Source: Nitrosomonas communis | GTDB lineage: Bacteria > Pseudomonadota > Gammaproteobacteria > Burkholderiales > Nitrosomonadaceae | Direction of reading: 5' to 3' | Length of the DNA stretch: 64,000 nucleotides | NCBI RefSeq assembly: GCF_001007935.1 | Contig: NZ_CP011451.1 | Location: forward strand, 310,001-374,000 | Part shown: positions 38,149 to 48,406 of the stretch, in pieces | How the letters are laid out: each line of letters starts with the position of its first letter | Numbering within the stretch: the first letter of the stretch is position 1 | The notes under the pieces: generated by a model | Told to the model about the DNA's origin: nothing | Databases searched by the model: none | The model's input: only the letters and a program-made list of their open reading frames with translations | Translations under genes and position numbers: made by a program

Positions 38149-39234
38149 TTATCTTAGCTGCTCCAGTCTCGAATCGGAATTGATATTTTCTTCAATATCA
38201 GCCAAATACCTGTTATACAGAGCTTCTCCAAGATTACCAGCTATCGGCATCATGTAAGATGGGATACAAAAAGCAATTATATTTTGTGAAAACCTACTCG
38301 CTAGTTGCCGCTGCAGGTTGATTCTAAACAAATCAGCAGGAACCGCTTGAAATGGTTTTTTATTGATTGGGTAACCATCCGTTTGACGAAAAATTTCAAC
38401 AATAACGCCTATTTCCTTCTGATTATCAACAGCAGCTTGCTTAAAAGCGGCAAGATAATTAGGTAGCTTAGAGAAAGTTAATTTATTCACCCCAATTCCG
38501 TCCTGAAATAAAGCCAAATTAATTCTTGTTCGCTTAAATAATTGATCCCAAAATTTTTTAAATTCAGCAATCTTAATTTGCCCGTTACAAAATCCTGAAA
38601 TTGCAATTTGATAGCCAGGTGTCAACTTCTCTAACGCACTACTTAATTGTCCCAAATAAGCAAACAGAAGTTCTTTTTTGTCAACTCGCCTCCAGTTTAT
38701 ATCATCCACTTCCTCGGTAATATACCATCCATTAAATGATTTATATTTTATGGCAATTGGGGCTATTTGCTCAGCAACGAATGTAGAACGATTCAGCAAT
38801 TCGTCCAAATAGACCTTCACTTGATGTGGATTTTTAGTAATCTGATTCCAATATTTGTCATCGTAAACTAAACCGATATTAATTTTTATATCAAGCTGCT
38901 CGGCCAGTTTTAAAATGGTTTCTAGTGGAGGAAACTTAACAGACTGAAGCGAGCTACTGGAAAAAAAAGCGTGTGTATCTGCAACAGTCCATTGCAAGTA
39001 TAAATCAGATATTTTTAGCTTTTTAAGATACGAAAAAAAAATCAACCAATCATTTTCTTTCCATTGTCCATGCGAGTTTTCAAGAAGCTGAATAAACGTC
39101 CCTCGAATTGGATAAATTGGTTCTGGTTCTTTTAAAAAAAGCGCTCGACTGAAAATAATCATTATTATTATCAAACAACCTATCCATACCCAGTAAAAAC
39201 GTCTTACGCTGTAATTCTCCGATATACGGCTCAA
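38149..39234 (-). CDS. Membrane-anchored DUF4434-like TIM-barrel protein (YbcH-like position)
   Basis: The 361-residue protein has one N-terminal membrane segment (~12-30). A domain with GTFIQLLENSHGQWKENDW, LKISDLYLQWTV, NGWYITEEVDDINW and GYQIAISGFCNG follows. This pattern fits DUF4434, a putative glycoside-hydrolase-like barrel; the conserved Glu in YITEEVD could be catalytic. Its start overlaps the nfrA-like stop by 4 bases (ATGA). In E. coli the nfrAB genes are accompanied by ybcH, which I believe is of the same family. Predicted role: periplasmic processing of the glycan made by the NfrB-like synthase. Confidence 0.7.
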   Translation of the reverse strand: MSRISENYSVRRFYWVWIGCLIIIMIIFSRALFLKEPEPIYPIRGTFIQLLENSHGQWKENDWLIFFSYLKKLKISDLYLQWTVADTHAFFSSSSLQSVKFPPLETILKLAEQLDIKINIGLVYDDKYWNQITKNPHQVKVYLDELLNRSTFVAEQIAPIAIKYKSFNGWYITEEVDDINWRRVDKKELLFAYLGQLSSALEKLTPGYQIAISGFCNGQIKIAEFKKFWDQLFKRTRINLALFQDGIGVNKLTFSKLPNYLAAFKQAAVDNQKEIGVIVEIFRQTDGYPINKKPFQAVPADLFRINLQRQLASRFSQNIIAFCIPSYMMPIAGNLGEALYNRYLADIEENINSDSRLEQLR

Positions 39235-42200
39235 TATCTGAAAATCCCAATTGCATTAAAACCACTTTCAATATTTACAATACCAGCCTTATACTGAAAT
39301 AAAAATTCAATATAAGATTTAGGAGCTGAGTATCTGGTTTGATTAAAGTAATATTTCAACGATAATCCACCGCCAGCTTCTAAATAGGATAGGTTACTCT
39401 GATCTTTTGTCTGAATTCGACCATCAATCACTGCGTGCGGCGTTAAAACTATGTTGTTCCATAAGTTATAACTGATTCCTTGACGAGCCTCACCGAAGAA
39501 ACTCAATATATCAGGAGATTTAACAAAATAACCTAAGTCGCCAAATAATGTTGTGTAATTCCAGTATTTTTTCCCGAAATTGATGTCAAATCCATTTGTC
39601 CAGCCATACATTCCTCTAATCAACCAGTTATTTTGAGAACTATCTCCAATCTTGATTAGTTTTTCTACACTTAAATTAAAATTATGTGTTTTAAAGGGCT
39701 TATACCTGATTCCAACAGTAGACTGAAATGTTTCTGAATCTACCTTAAATGAATCAGGCTCCATAGACCAGAGCAAACGTGAAAACAATGTGAAGGTGCG
39801 CCCATCACGCAATCCGATAACAGGCGGTCGATAATTCAGTTCAACACCACCTTGGGAAGGAATAACACCACCAAGAATTCCCGGAGCTCCAGTTGGGTTT
39901 ACGGTATTATTGTTTTGTCTATAGCCAGAATAAACAGTGAAATTAAAATTATCCTCTAACTCCCTCACTTCTCTTCTTAAACTGGCAAACTCACTATCCT
40001 TGTTTATTACATCGAGCTGATTACTGCCTAATTGTTCAGTCCTCACATCAATGGCTTGTTTAAACCAATACTTACTTGCTTCATTATCTGAATTTCTCAG
40101 ACTAAGGTAAGCCAGATCTTTATTCAACCCAAGATTTTCAGGATCTTTCTCTACGACATTTTCAAGCATTTGTATGCTCTGATCAGGTTGCTCATTATTC
40201 GAATAAGCATAGCCTAATGCAGCTACAAAAAATTTATTATCAGGATCTTTATCAACAGCAAGCTTAAACTGTTCGAGAGCTTCTTTATTCTGCTTATTAG
40301 ACTGAAAATAATTTCCCAACCTATAGTGCCGCTCTGCTGTTTTTATAAAATCAAGCGCTTTTATCTGAGCACTAATTGCGGTTGAAAACTGTTTTCTTTT
40401 TGCATACTGTTGGGCGATAAAATCATATCGTTCAGCATTCAGCTCCACAGATAAGCTATTTCTATCAATTGACTCTAATTCGCTTAAAGATTGATCATCA
40501 TCAAATTCAGAACTAAGCAGCATAGCCAACCGCATTCTGATAACCGGATCGTCTTTGATTCGCAAAGATCGCCGCCATCTCTCTGCGGCCTGTTCATATT
40601 CTTTTTGATTCGCTAAAAAATAGCCAAATGTATCAAGAATTGTCTTTTTCTCCTCGGAGTTAACGCCATCTTTATCTGCTTGCTCCATCGCTCGTTGAAA
40701 ATAATCAGTAGCAATGTCGTTTTTATTCAGCTTGCCATTAGCTTGGGCAAAGTTCAACAAATTTTCCAAATTGTTTTGTTTTGATAATGCAGACCGATAC
40801 TGTACAAACGCTTCATCCCACCGATCAAAATGGGCATATGCGTTACCCAGGATTCGGTTGCTCACCCAGTTTTGCTCATCCATAGAAGCTGCTGCTTTTA
40901 GATAATCAAGTGCCGGTTGCTCTTGCCCTTGGTCGAGATACAATAACCCCAGATTTGTTAACGCATCGCTTTTTTGCTTTGAATTTAAATTATTAAGCTG
41001 AATTAAATGGCGATATATTTCAGCTGACTTCTCCCATTTTCCTAGATTTTTTTCAACTTCAGCCAGCATAAACAAGGTATGAACCGATTCCTTTATTTTC
41101 AGACTTTTCTTTAAAGTGTCTGAAGCTTCATCTAAGTGACCTGTTTTTAAACTTGTTATAGCCGATGAATTCATTAATTCCAGATCAGCTGAATCAATTT
41201 TTGCTGCTAACCCCAGATCAGCTGAATCAATTTTTACTGCTTTTTGAAAAGCAATTTTAGCCTGTGCATATTTTTTTTGCTGGTAAAGCAATTCACCTTG
41301 AGATCGATACACCATTTTTTGCTGTTCTTTAGATGCGCCAGACTGAAGTGCTAACTCTAATGATCGTAAAGCATTATTCATATCGCCAGAACTGATATAA
41401 AGATTACTTAATTTAATATATGCTTCTGGGCTTTTTTCTTTATTTAACCAATCGCGATAGACCTTAATTGCTTTGACAACATCACCTTTATTTTCCAATG
41501 CATTGGCTAAAGATTGCATAACTTCACTGGATTGGTTTATTTCAGCAGCATGCTGAAAAGCTTTAGCTGCCATATCATACTGCTTTGCATTACTATAGGC
41601 ATGACCTATCAACATATAAGTACGATATAAACCAGAATCCTGTGTTTGTTTCAAGAGTAATGTTTCATATGATCTTGCTGCGGATAAATAATTTTGGTTT
41701 GCAAAAAAAAGATTGGCCAGAAATTCCTGATCATCATCATGATATCGCTGTTTCAAAAGCACATTCATCATATCAATGGCTTTATCCAGATGACCCAAAT
41801 CGTAATATAGATAAGCTAATGACCGTAATATCTCAGGATTGCTTTTATCAATTGCTAATGCAGCTTGATATGCACTTTCTGCCAAATCAGGCCTTTTGCT
41901 TTTTTGATAAATGTTACCTAATGCCAAATAGACCTTTATAGATTCATTCTTAGTTTTAGAATGTAATAAAGCCTTATCAAGCATTTCCCTAGCCAAATCA
42001 TATTTACCTAAACCTTCTTTTGCTATCGCATAACGCATAAAATAATTAAAATCTTTTTTTTGAGCAGGGTATTGATCAAAAAAAACCAAAGATTGTCGAT
42101 ATGCTTTTTGTTCTAGTAAGATAATTAATGACATTTCTAGTGCAAATAGTTTATCTTCCTCCAGAACATCATTACTTACGATTATTAAGTTAAAATCCTT

Positions 42201-42665
42201 AAGCGCTTGCTCATTATTTCCAGAGGCATTATGAGCTAAAGCACGATATAGAAGAAATGGTACACTATAGCCAATTTGTTTTAATGCTAAGCTCGCCTGT
42301 TGAATCACCTCCTGATATTCTTTGATTTTATATAACATGATGGCATAAGCCATTCTTGCTTTAATATCCAATGGATCGATTTCAAAAAATTTCTGAAACT
42401 CGATCTTGGATTCAGGATATTTATTTTCATCCATTAAACGATAGGCTTTATCCAAATGTGGAAAACTACGAAATTTTCGTATTACTGGCTCCAAATAACG
42501 CTCAGACCGTTCAATGACTATTTTATCTAAATAATAGTCTTGTTTATTTTGACTTAATGCTGGATCAGCAGCATGGCTGGTAAATATAACCAGTGTAGAC
42601 ATCAAGCTTCCTATTACAGCAAAAAATAACCTTAATTTTAATTTGAACATCCAGGTTAATACCAT
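39231..42665 (-). CDS. nfrA: NfrA-like outer-membrane TPR/beta-barrel exporter
   Basis: This 1144-residue protein has a signal peptide (cleavage near SHAA|D; the ATG at 42665 or a second at 42650 may be the start). About twenty TPR-like repeats follow (residues ~60-880; e.g. AESAYQAALAIDKSNPEILRS and ALEQFKLAVDKDPDNKFFVAALGYAYS). The C-terminal domain (~905-1144) is rich in alternating aromatic strands, ends GIFRY and resembles the bacteriophage N4 adsorption protein A C-terminal domain. Predicted role: outer-membrane secretion pore and periplasmic scaffold for the NfrB-made glycan. A 33-bp in-frame duplication lies near residues 480-500. PelB-like architecture is shared, but the C-terminal domain differs from the PelB of this window. 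Confidence 0.75.
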   Translation of the reverse strand: MVLTWMFKLKLRLFFAVIGSLMSTLVIFTSHAADPALSQNKQDYYLDKIVIERSERYLEPVIRKFRSFPHLDKAYRLMDENKYPESKIEFQKFFEIDPLDIKARMAYAIMLYKIKEYQEVIQQASLALKQIGYSVPFLLYRALAHNASGNNEQALKDFNLIIVSNDVLEEDKLFALEMSLIILLEQKAYRQSLVFFDQYPAQKKDFNYFMRYAIAKEGLGKYDLAREMLDKALLHSKTKNESIKVYLALGNIYQKSKRPDLAESAYQAALAIDKSNPEILRSLAYLYYDLGHLDKAIDMMNVLLKQRYHDDDQEFLANLFFANQNYLSAARSYETLLLKQTQDSGLYRTYMLIGHAYSNAKQYDMAAKAFQHAAEINQSSEVMQSLANALENKGDVVKAIKVYRDWLNKEKSPEAYIKLSNLYISSGDMNNALRSLELALQSGASKEQQKMVYRSQGELLYQQKKYAQAKIAFQKAVKIDSADLGLAAKIDSADLELMNSSAITSLKTGHLDEASDTLKKSLKIKESVHTLFMLAEVEKNLGKWEKSAEIYRHLIQLNNLNSKQKSDALTNLGLLYLDQGQEQPALDYLKAAASMDEQNWVSNRILGNAYAHFDRWDEAFVQYRSALSKQNNLENLLNFAQANGKLNKNDIATDYFQRAMEQADKDGVNSEEKKTILDTFGYFLANQKEYEQAAERWRRSLRIKDDPVIRMRLAMLLSSEFDDDQSLSELESIDRNSLSVELNAERYDFIAQQYAKRKQFSTAISAQIKALDFIKTAERHYRLGNYFQSNKQNKEALEQFKLAVDKDPDNKFFVAALGYAYSNNEQPDQSIQMLENVVEKDPENLGLNKDLAYLSLRNSDNEASKYWFKQAIDVRTEQLGSNQLDVINKDSEFASLRREVRELEDNFNFTVYSGYRQNNNTVNPTGAPGILGGVIPSQGGVELNYRPPVIGLRDGRTFTLFSRLLWSMEPDSFKVDSETFQSTVGIRYKPFKTHNFNLSVEKLIKIGDSSQNNWLIRGMYGWTNGFDINFGKKYWNYTTLFGDLGYFVKSPDILSFFGEARQGISYNLWNNIVLTPHAVIDGRIQTKDQSNLSYLEAGGGLSLKYYFNQTRYSAPKSYIEFLFQYKAGIVNIESGFNAIGIFRY

Positions 42666-43165
42666 TTCTCAGCCTTATTTTTGACCTTTACCTGACAACA
42701 TTTAATCAAGTAAAAATTGCTATATATTCCTTGCTTCCGCATTTCTATCATAAACTGCTGCGTATTTTATTTATGACAAAGCGCATAAAATTCTTTTAAA
42801 GTAGGACCATGCGTTAATCTCCCAGATTAAATGTCAAGCCTTTGTAAACATATTTCTCACTGAATTGAGCGCAATTTCAGATAGCCAACTGTTGGTCCTT
42901 TAATATGTGGCGTCACCATAAAACCTGTTTTTCTGTTCTTTCAGAATTCCTAATGATATGCCTTCTTTGAGGAGCATGTGCTTCATATAAACCTACTTTT
43001 TCTTGCTGACTTATTCGGGATAAAAAATTACTTATTTATTATTCATTTTACAAATAAAAAAACAATTTACGCTAAAAAATCAAACCAATAGCATAATCCT
43101 ATAATTTAGCCATTATAGATCCTATTTTTTCATCATATTTTTTAATTTATAAGCAATAAAATTTA
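42666..43165. other. 500-bp intergenic region between the nfrB-like and nfrA-like genes
   Basis: AT-rich, without a recognised gene. It may hold a promoter for the nfrA-like gene, since the other genes in this set are closely spaced. No sigma-54-type site or 17-bp element was found. Confidence 0.4.
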
Positions 43166-44785
43166 CTACATATTTTCTATGATCAATTCCAGCTGGACTT
43201 TTTGTACATAACCCAGCTCACTCAAAATGTCACCTAATAAGCGAGGCTGTTCTATTTGTGTTGATAACGCATTATCTAGTTGTTCTTTTGTAATAATTCC
43301 TGCGCCAATCAAGAACTCTCCTAATTTCGGTTTAAATACATTCAGAGCATTATCTTCTGGATAAACATGATCAGTTTTATCCCAGCCAATTGTTTTTTTG
43401 GTTCTTAAATAGGTCATATATTGTGACAAAGCCCTGGTAGTCGCAAAAAAATTAATCACATTGCCCCACACCATTCTTGGGAATGAAAGAAAAGCCTGAG
43501 TCCAGCCATGGAGTTGCTTAACACAGTAGCCACGGTGAAAAATTCTAAGCCCTAGAAAAAAAGCATTGATTGCAATCAGGTACCATAAAAATGTCCCTTC
43601 CTCGACCAAAGGGGGATATTGGTAAGCATTGGGATCCAAACTGATTATTATCCAGATTGAGACAACAACGAAGACAATAATATAACCGAGCAAATTAATT
43701 AAATTAGTAATTAAAGCTTTCCGATCCCGATACAAAATATATTTAATAGATAGTGGTCCTTTCCACCCCAAATTCGCCCAGCCTTGCAAACCAATACCGA
43801 GTACCCATCGTGATTTTTGCCGCACCGAAGCCCAAAAAATATTTGGAAAGAATTCTTTGATACAAACCAGTTCCTTAACTTTAACTTGCTTCTTTTTCCC
43901 TGTAATAAGAGACTTCTTGGTTATTGTTCTATCTACAAATAAACGAACAAACATTTGTTTTAACTTATATTCTCTGAGCTTGAATCCAAAATCATAGTCC
44001 TCTGTTAGAGAATTGGTACTAAAAATCTGATTATTATTATTACTGGCAACAATACTGATAGCTTTTCGGCTAAAAGCAACACCAACGCCGGCTGCTGGAA
44101 TACTTTTAGTAATGGATTCCCTTACCGGTAAATCTTTGTAGTGTAATTGAGCAAATTCGTCTTGATAGTGTGCACCAGTAAACTCATACCATTTACGAGG
44201 TAATGACAATACTGGCAGTTGCACCATATCTGCTTTTGGAAACAAATAATTAAACAGTTTGTAACATAATGGATGTATTACATCTTCACAATCCTGCATA
44301 ATATAGCAGGCAAATTCAATATTATTTTTTTGCTCAAATTTTCTGATTCCATTACAAATCCAGTTAAGGCAATCCGCTTTGTTTGTCGGCCCATCATCTC
44401 CAGTGATGCAAAGATGAACATGATCACTTTCAACCATAACCTTCTCAACTTCTGCTCTAGTTTTCGGATCATTCGGGTAAACCCCAACAAAAATATGATA
44501 ATTAGTGTAATTGATGGATTTGATCGTGTTCCTAAGCATCTGACCAATAACTGCCGATTCATCCCAGGCTGGCAGCATAATGGCAATAAACTGTTCCGGC
44601 TTATCTAATATCTGCTGTTCTGTTAATGGCTGATATTTTGTCATCACAAAAAATTTTCGATAAAAACGCCTAACCCAGAAATATAAATCAATGAACAGAT
44701 CATCAAGACCACTGATAAAAAAAACAATACATACAAATGCCATCAAGATTTGCATGACTACCAAAAGATAAGGAATATTATCCAT
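43166..44785 (-). CDS. nfrB: NfrB-like glycosyltransferase with c-di-GMP-binding MshEN motif
   Basis: The 539-residue inner-membrane GT2 synthase has a membrane segment at ~5-27, then a GT-A domain with AIMLPAWDESAVIGQML, QDCEDVIHP, TEDYDFGFKLRE and the processive-type QKSRWVLG. Further membrane segments lie around 365-455. The last 55 residues hold two tandem MshEN units (KLGEFLIGAGIITKEQLDNA and LLGDILSELGYVQKVQLELI), the c-di-GMP-binding module known from E. coli NfrB. It lies 37 bp downstream of wecB. Predicted role: c-di-GMP-triggered polymerisation of an N-acetylmannosamine-type glycan. It is shorter than E. coli NfrB (about 745 residues). Confidence 0.82.
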   Translation of the reverse strand: MDNIPYLLVVMQILMAFVCIVFFISGLDDLFIDLYFWVRRFYRKFFVMTKYQPLTEQQILDKPEQFIAIMLPAWDESAVIGQMLRNTIKSINYTNYHIFVGVYPNDPKTRAEVEKVMVESDHVHLCITGDDGPTNKADCLNWICNGIRKFEQKNNIEFACYIMQDCEDVIHPLCYKLFNYLFPKADMVQLPVLSLPRKWYEFTGAHYQDEFAQLHYKDLPVRESITKSIPAAGVGVAFSRKAISIVASNNNNQIFSTNSLTEDYDFGFKLREYKLKQMFVRLFVDRTITKKSLITGKKKQVKVKELVCIKEFFPNIFWASVRQKSRWVLGIGLQGWANLGWKGPLSIKYILYRDRKALITNLINLLGYIIVFVVVSIWIIISLDPNAYQYPPLVEEGTFLWYLIAINAFFLGLRIFHRGYCVKQLHGWTQAFLSFPRMVWGNVINFFATTRALSQYMTYLRTKKTIGWDKTDHVYPEDNALNVFKPKLGEFLIGAGIITKEQLDNALSTQIEQPRLLGDILSELGYVQKVQLELIIENM

Positions 44786-44822
44786 TTTTATAGAAAACCC
44801 AATATAAATATTAATTTATAGT

Positions 44823-45983
44823 TCAGCTTTTAAACTCATTTTCATATTGCAATAGAGGCTTTTGATTTTTTGCCCATCTGCAGACCAATTCAGCGATTCG
44901 CTCAGATGCTTTTCCATCACCAAAAGGATTATTGCCAATCATTGCCTGGTATGCCTTGTCATCAGTTAATAACAGGCTGATTTCATCGATAATTTTTTGT
45001 GTTGATGTACCGATAATTTTGGATAACCCTGCGTTAAATGCTTCTGGTCTTTCTGTCAGTTTCCGTAATACTAATAAAGGCTTTTTAAGAGTCGGTGCTT
45101 CTTCCTGCACACCACCAGAATCGGTAACAATCAGATGAGCATTTCGCATTAAATTCAAGAAACAGAGATAATCAACCGGTTCTGTCAATGCAATACGTTC
45201 AGCATCAGACAGAATTTCCATCACCGTTTTCCTGACATTCGGATTTAAATGAACGGGATAAACGATTATGACATCTGGAAAACGCTGAACGATTCCTTTT
45301 AATGCCAAGCAAGTATTTTTTAGATCTTCTCCGTGCGACTCTCTTCTATGCGACGTTACTAAAATGACACGGTGCTGACTCAGGGGTAAATTTTCGATGG
45401 GAGAACCTTGAAAAGAGAATGGTGCGTCAAGCAGTGTTGACATTGCATCAACAACTGTATTCCCCGTCACAAAAATATTTTCTTCATTGACACCTTCATT
45501 CAATAATTTCTCTTTTGCTAATGGAGTGGGTGCTAAATGAATTTGAGCCAATACAGAAGTTAATCGACGATTCGCTTCCTCCGGAAATGGGTTGTACAAA
45601 TCATGACTGCGCAATCCTGCTTCAACATGTGCAACAGGTATTTTTAAATAAAATGCTGCCACTGAAGCTGCGAAGACTGTAGTTGTATCCCCTTGAACCA
45701 TCAACAAATCCGGCTTTACATCTTCAAGAGTTTTTTGCATCAATTGCAGCACGCTGCAAGTCAAATCATTTAAACTTTGATTAGGCCTCATCAAATCAAG
45801 ATCTATGTCCGGAACAATGTTAAACAACGATAAAACTTGATCAAGCATCTGCCGATGCTGGGCTGTTGCAATTACCACTGTATCAATATCACTGGATCGT
45901 TGTTTAAGAGCATATATGATAGAAGCCATTTTGATGGCTTCAGGGCGTGTACCCATAATTAATGCTATTTTCTTTTTATTCAT
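44823..45983 (-). CDS. wecB: UDP-N-acetylglucosamine 2-epimerase (non-hydrolysing) WecB
   Basis: WecB interconverts UDP-GlcNAc and UDP-ManNAc. The 386-residue protein shows MGTRPEAIKMASI, MVQGDTTTVFAASVAAFY, HVEAGLRSHDLYNPFPEEANRRL, TSHRRESHGEDL and TDSGGVQEEAPTL, all hallmarks of the family. It is followed at 37 bp by the nfrB-like gene. In E. coli WecB supplies the precursor of the NfrB-made glycan, so the same link is inferred here. Confidence 0.94.
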   Translation of the reverse strand: MNKKKIALIMGTRPEAIKMASIIYALKQRSSDIDTVVIATAQHRQMLDQVLSLFNIVPDIDLDLMRPNQSLNDLTCSVLQLMQKTLEDVKPDLLMVQGDTTTVFAASVAAFYLKIPVAHVEAGLRSHDLYNPFPEEANRRLTSVLAQIHLAPTPLAKEKLLNEGVNEENIFVTGNTVVDAMSTLLDAPFSFQGSPIENLPLSQHRVILVTSHRRESHGEDLKNTCLALKGIVQRFPDVIIVYPVHLNPNVRKTVMEILSDAERIALTEPVDYLCFLNLMRNAHLIVTDSGGVQEEAPTLKKPLLVLRKLTERPEAFNAGLSKIIGTSTQKIIDEISLLLTDDKAYQAMIGNNPFGDGKASERIAELVCRWAKNQKPLLQYENEFKS

Positions 45984-46119
45984 TTATTCACCAAATAATT
46001 TTAATAAAATTTATGCTTAAAAACTTCTCGCAACTTTCCGTTAAATCGACTCCTAGATCCTTATCTCTGAAATCAGTGTCAGTGATACGACAAGGAAGAC
46101 AAAGATAAGGTCGTTGAGC

Positions 46120-47988
46120 CTATGGCTTGAGGCTGTCTAATGTGACAAATGTGTAGCCTTGTTGCTTGAGCCCGTCCACCACTTGAATAAGCATATCTTT
46201 CCCCAAATATGGATGGTAGAAGAAGCTGGCAAATCCATCACGAATGACAAGGTTGGCTTGACCAGTAGCAAGCAGGTCTGCCGGAAGTCGAGCCGGATGA
46301 TTGTTAAATGCTTCAGGTTCGATATTCCCCAGGTTCTCTGGTGCTACCCAACTTCCATATATATCTTTCACGGGATAGGGGAAAAACTGCCCAGCAAGCC
46401 GGCTGTAGTCAATGGGCTGTTGGCTGAGGTTACCCGGGAAATACAAACCACGATCGTAACGTATCCCAAACCGCTCCTGTACCGCCGTATAGTCAGCCAC
46501 CGAACCGGCATAATGCGGAAACTCAAAAATTGTCGGAACTGCCAACCCGGCCGCTACAAACGCCGCTTCAGCCAGAGCGATACGGTTAGCGGCCCATGCT
46601 TGGGAATCACCTGGTACCGGTCCATCATAGATAACCGAATTATTGGCATCAACGTGGGCGGTATAGAATTCAAAGTCGTTCGCACTCACGCCATCGTAGG
46701 GATTGATCAAGTTTTCAAACTGATGGGTATAGCCGTGCATCAGCAGGGTGCCACCCTTGGATTGCATGAATTTTAAAGCATCTACCACATCGGGCCTGTC
46801 AGCAAGATTGTAGGCCTCAGGCACGCCGTTGTTGAATACACCATGAGGATCTTCGTAGCGGGAGTACACGGCCACCGCAAACGGAACGGTGCGATTAAAT
46901 AGCTCCTCGGCAATCGTCCTTAGTTCCTGGGGATCGGAGTCAGGCCCAACATCTTCGATTCTAACCAGTGCTCGATGCCGTTCGGCCGTGGCAGGGGCCA
47001 GCAGGTCGAACAACAAGTCCGCGAGAACGAGATAGCGGTCATTATGATCCATGTATGCGAATGGAATCTCTCCGATGTAAGTCAGATTCAAGGAACGCAC
47101 CGCCCAGGGGAAGCTGCTTCCATTCGTTTTAAACGCCAGTGCCGGAAATTGAACCCGAGCTGGATCGGCATTGGCGTAGGTCATCATCCCTGCCTGGTTT
47201 ATTGTGTTTCGGGTCAGATCGGTCAGTTTATATTTGACGGTCCCAACCGGACTGAAATCGAACCCGGCCCAATTCCATCCGTAAGCCGCTTGGAAGTCAC
47301 TGGAATATGCCGTTAATTGCCAGATGTTGCCATACATCCACAAGACTGGGATCGTACCAGCCAGTGTGTCAGTAAGGAAGGCAGCGGGCAGTGGTTCGTC
47401 ATAGGTTGATCCGATGTAAACCACTGCGCTATAACTGTTCATCTCACCGGCAGTATATGCACTTACCGGATGAGCCTGCCATGTCCCGAAATGGGACACA
47501 AGGTTGGCAGTCATCTGAGCGTAGAGTTCACCCAGGAAGCCCCACGGTCCGCTAGTGTCATAGAGAATCAAGGTGTTAACTGAATCGTTCGGGACTTCGG
47601 CAAGACTAGTTACCAGTGACGCCTGGTTGCTTGGCAAATCCAGACCCAGAGACTGAGCACCCCTAATCGTATCTTGAGCCGGTACAACTTTTTTAGGTTT
47701 TTTAGGTTCGGTTGGTTTTGCCTTTGGTGGCCGCGGGGGAGAAGGCAATATCCCTAGATTCCGAATGTTTTCCAAATCGCGTTTGCCGCTAACTTTATTA
47801 CTTTTAACTGGATGAGCAGAATTATCATCTTTACCTTTACCTTTACCTTGGTCTTGGCCTTTGGCTTGACCTTGACCAGGGTTAGTCACAGTTTGAGCAT
47901 TGATGGAAGTAGCAGCCACAAAACAGAAAATGCTCACAATAACCACCCAAAACCATCCTGTGCGATACTGAAAATTTTGTTTTTTCAT
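46120..47988 (-). CDS. Secreted DUF2334 polysaccharide deacetylase-like protein
   Basis: The preferred start is the ATG at 47988 (CGGAGT upstream), giving 622 residues and a signal peptide ending near SINA|Q; a longer frame begins at 48060. A Gly/Lys/Gln-rich then Pro/Lys-rich segment (to ~100) follows, then a GATase-like domain (VNTLILYDTSGPWGFLGELYAQM). The DUF2334 domain has VRIEDVGPDSDP and MHGYTHQFEN, the aspartate and HxxxH motifs of the NodB-like superfamily. It is first of the wecB-nfrB-nfrA-DUF4434 run, with a 136-bp gap to wecB. Predicted role: deacetylation of the NfrB-made or Pel polymer. Its domain order parallels the GATase-deacetylase part of PelA. Confidence 0.75.
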   Translation of the reverse strand: MKKQNFQYRTGWFWVVIVSIFCFVAATSINAQTVTNPGQGQAKGQDQGKGKGKDDNSAHPVKSNKVSGKRDLENIRNLGILPSPPRPPKAKPTEPKKPKKVVPAQDTIRGAQSLGLDLPSNQASLVTSLAEVPNDSVNTLILYDTSGPWGFLGELYAQMTANLVSHFGTWQAHPVSAYTAGEMNSYSAVVYIGSTYDEPLPAAFLTDTLAGTIPVLWMYGNIWQLTAYSSDFQAAYGWNWAGFDFSPVGTVKYKLTDLTRNTINQAGMMTYANADPARVQFPALAFKTNGSSFPWAVRSLNLTYIGEIPFAYMDHNDRYLVLADLLFDLLAPATAERHRALVRIEDVGPDSDPQELRTIAEELFNRTVPFAVAVYSRYEDPHGVFNNGVPEAYNLADRPDVVDALKFMQSKGGTLLMHGYTHQFENLINPYDGVSANDFEFYTAHVDANNSVIYDGPVPGDSQAWAANRIALAEAAFVAAGLAVPTIFEFPHYAGSVADYTAVQERFGIRYDRGLYFPGNLSQQPIDYSRLAGQFFPYPVKDIYGSWVAPENLGNIEPEAFNNHPARLPADLLATGQANLVIRDGFASFFYHPYLGKDMLIQVVDGLKQQGYTFVTLDSLKP

Positions 47989-48406
47989 TATTAACTCCGA
48001 TATATTTGATGCTGCAAAAAATCTAAAAGAAAAACCTTTAATTCTTTGAAGCTTTGGCAAATTTCTTTAATTACAAAAAATACAATCACACAATTTTTGT
48101 GCTCAATATTTAATCTGAATAAGTGATGATTTAATTGCATAAGGATGCTAAAGGAATATAACTAAAAATAATATACTGCGTTTGCATACATTCCTTATGG
48201 CTCTAATCGCGTTAAATGTGGCAAATTTTTGCTTAGGCAGGTCTCAATGCTTCAATCAGCTATAATTTTAAATTGGCAGTATCTTCAACATACCTTTAAT
48301 CATATGTGATAGGAATTAACGTTTTGGATATGAAAGATTCGCCTCTGAATTGGTATCCAAAAACTGTACAGGTTGTTATGCTCTGGCAAAATTAAAAAGG
48401 AGCTTA
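47989..48406. other. Intergenic region upstream of the DUF2334 gene
   Basis: AT-rich, no gene seen. It presumably holds the promoter of the minus-strand glycan operon. No GG-N10-GC site with good context and no copy of the 17-bp element was found here. Confidence 0.4.
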
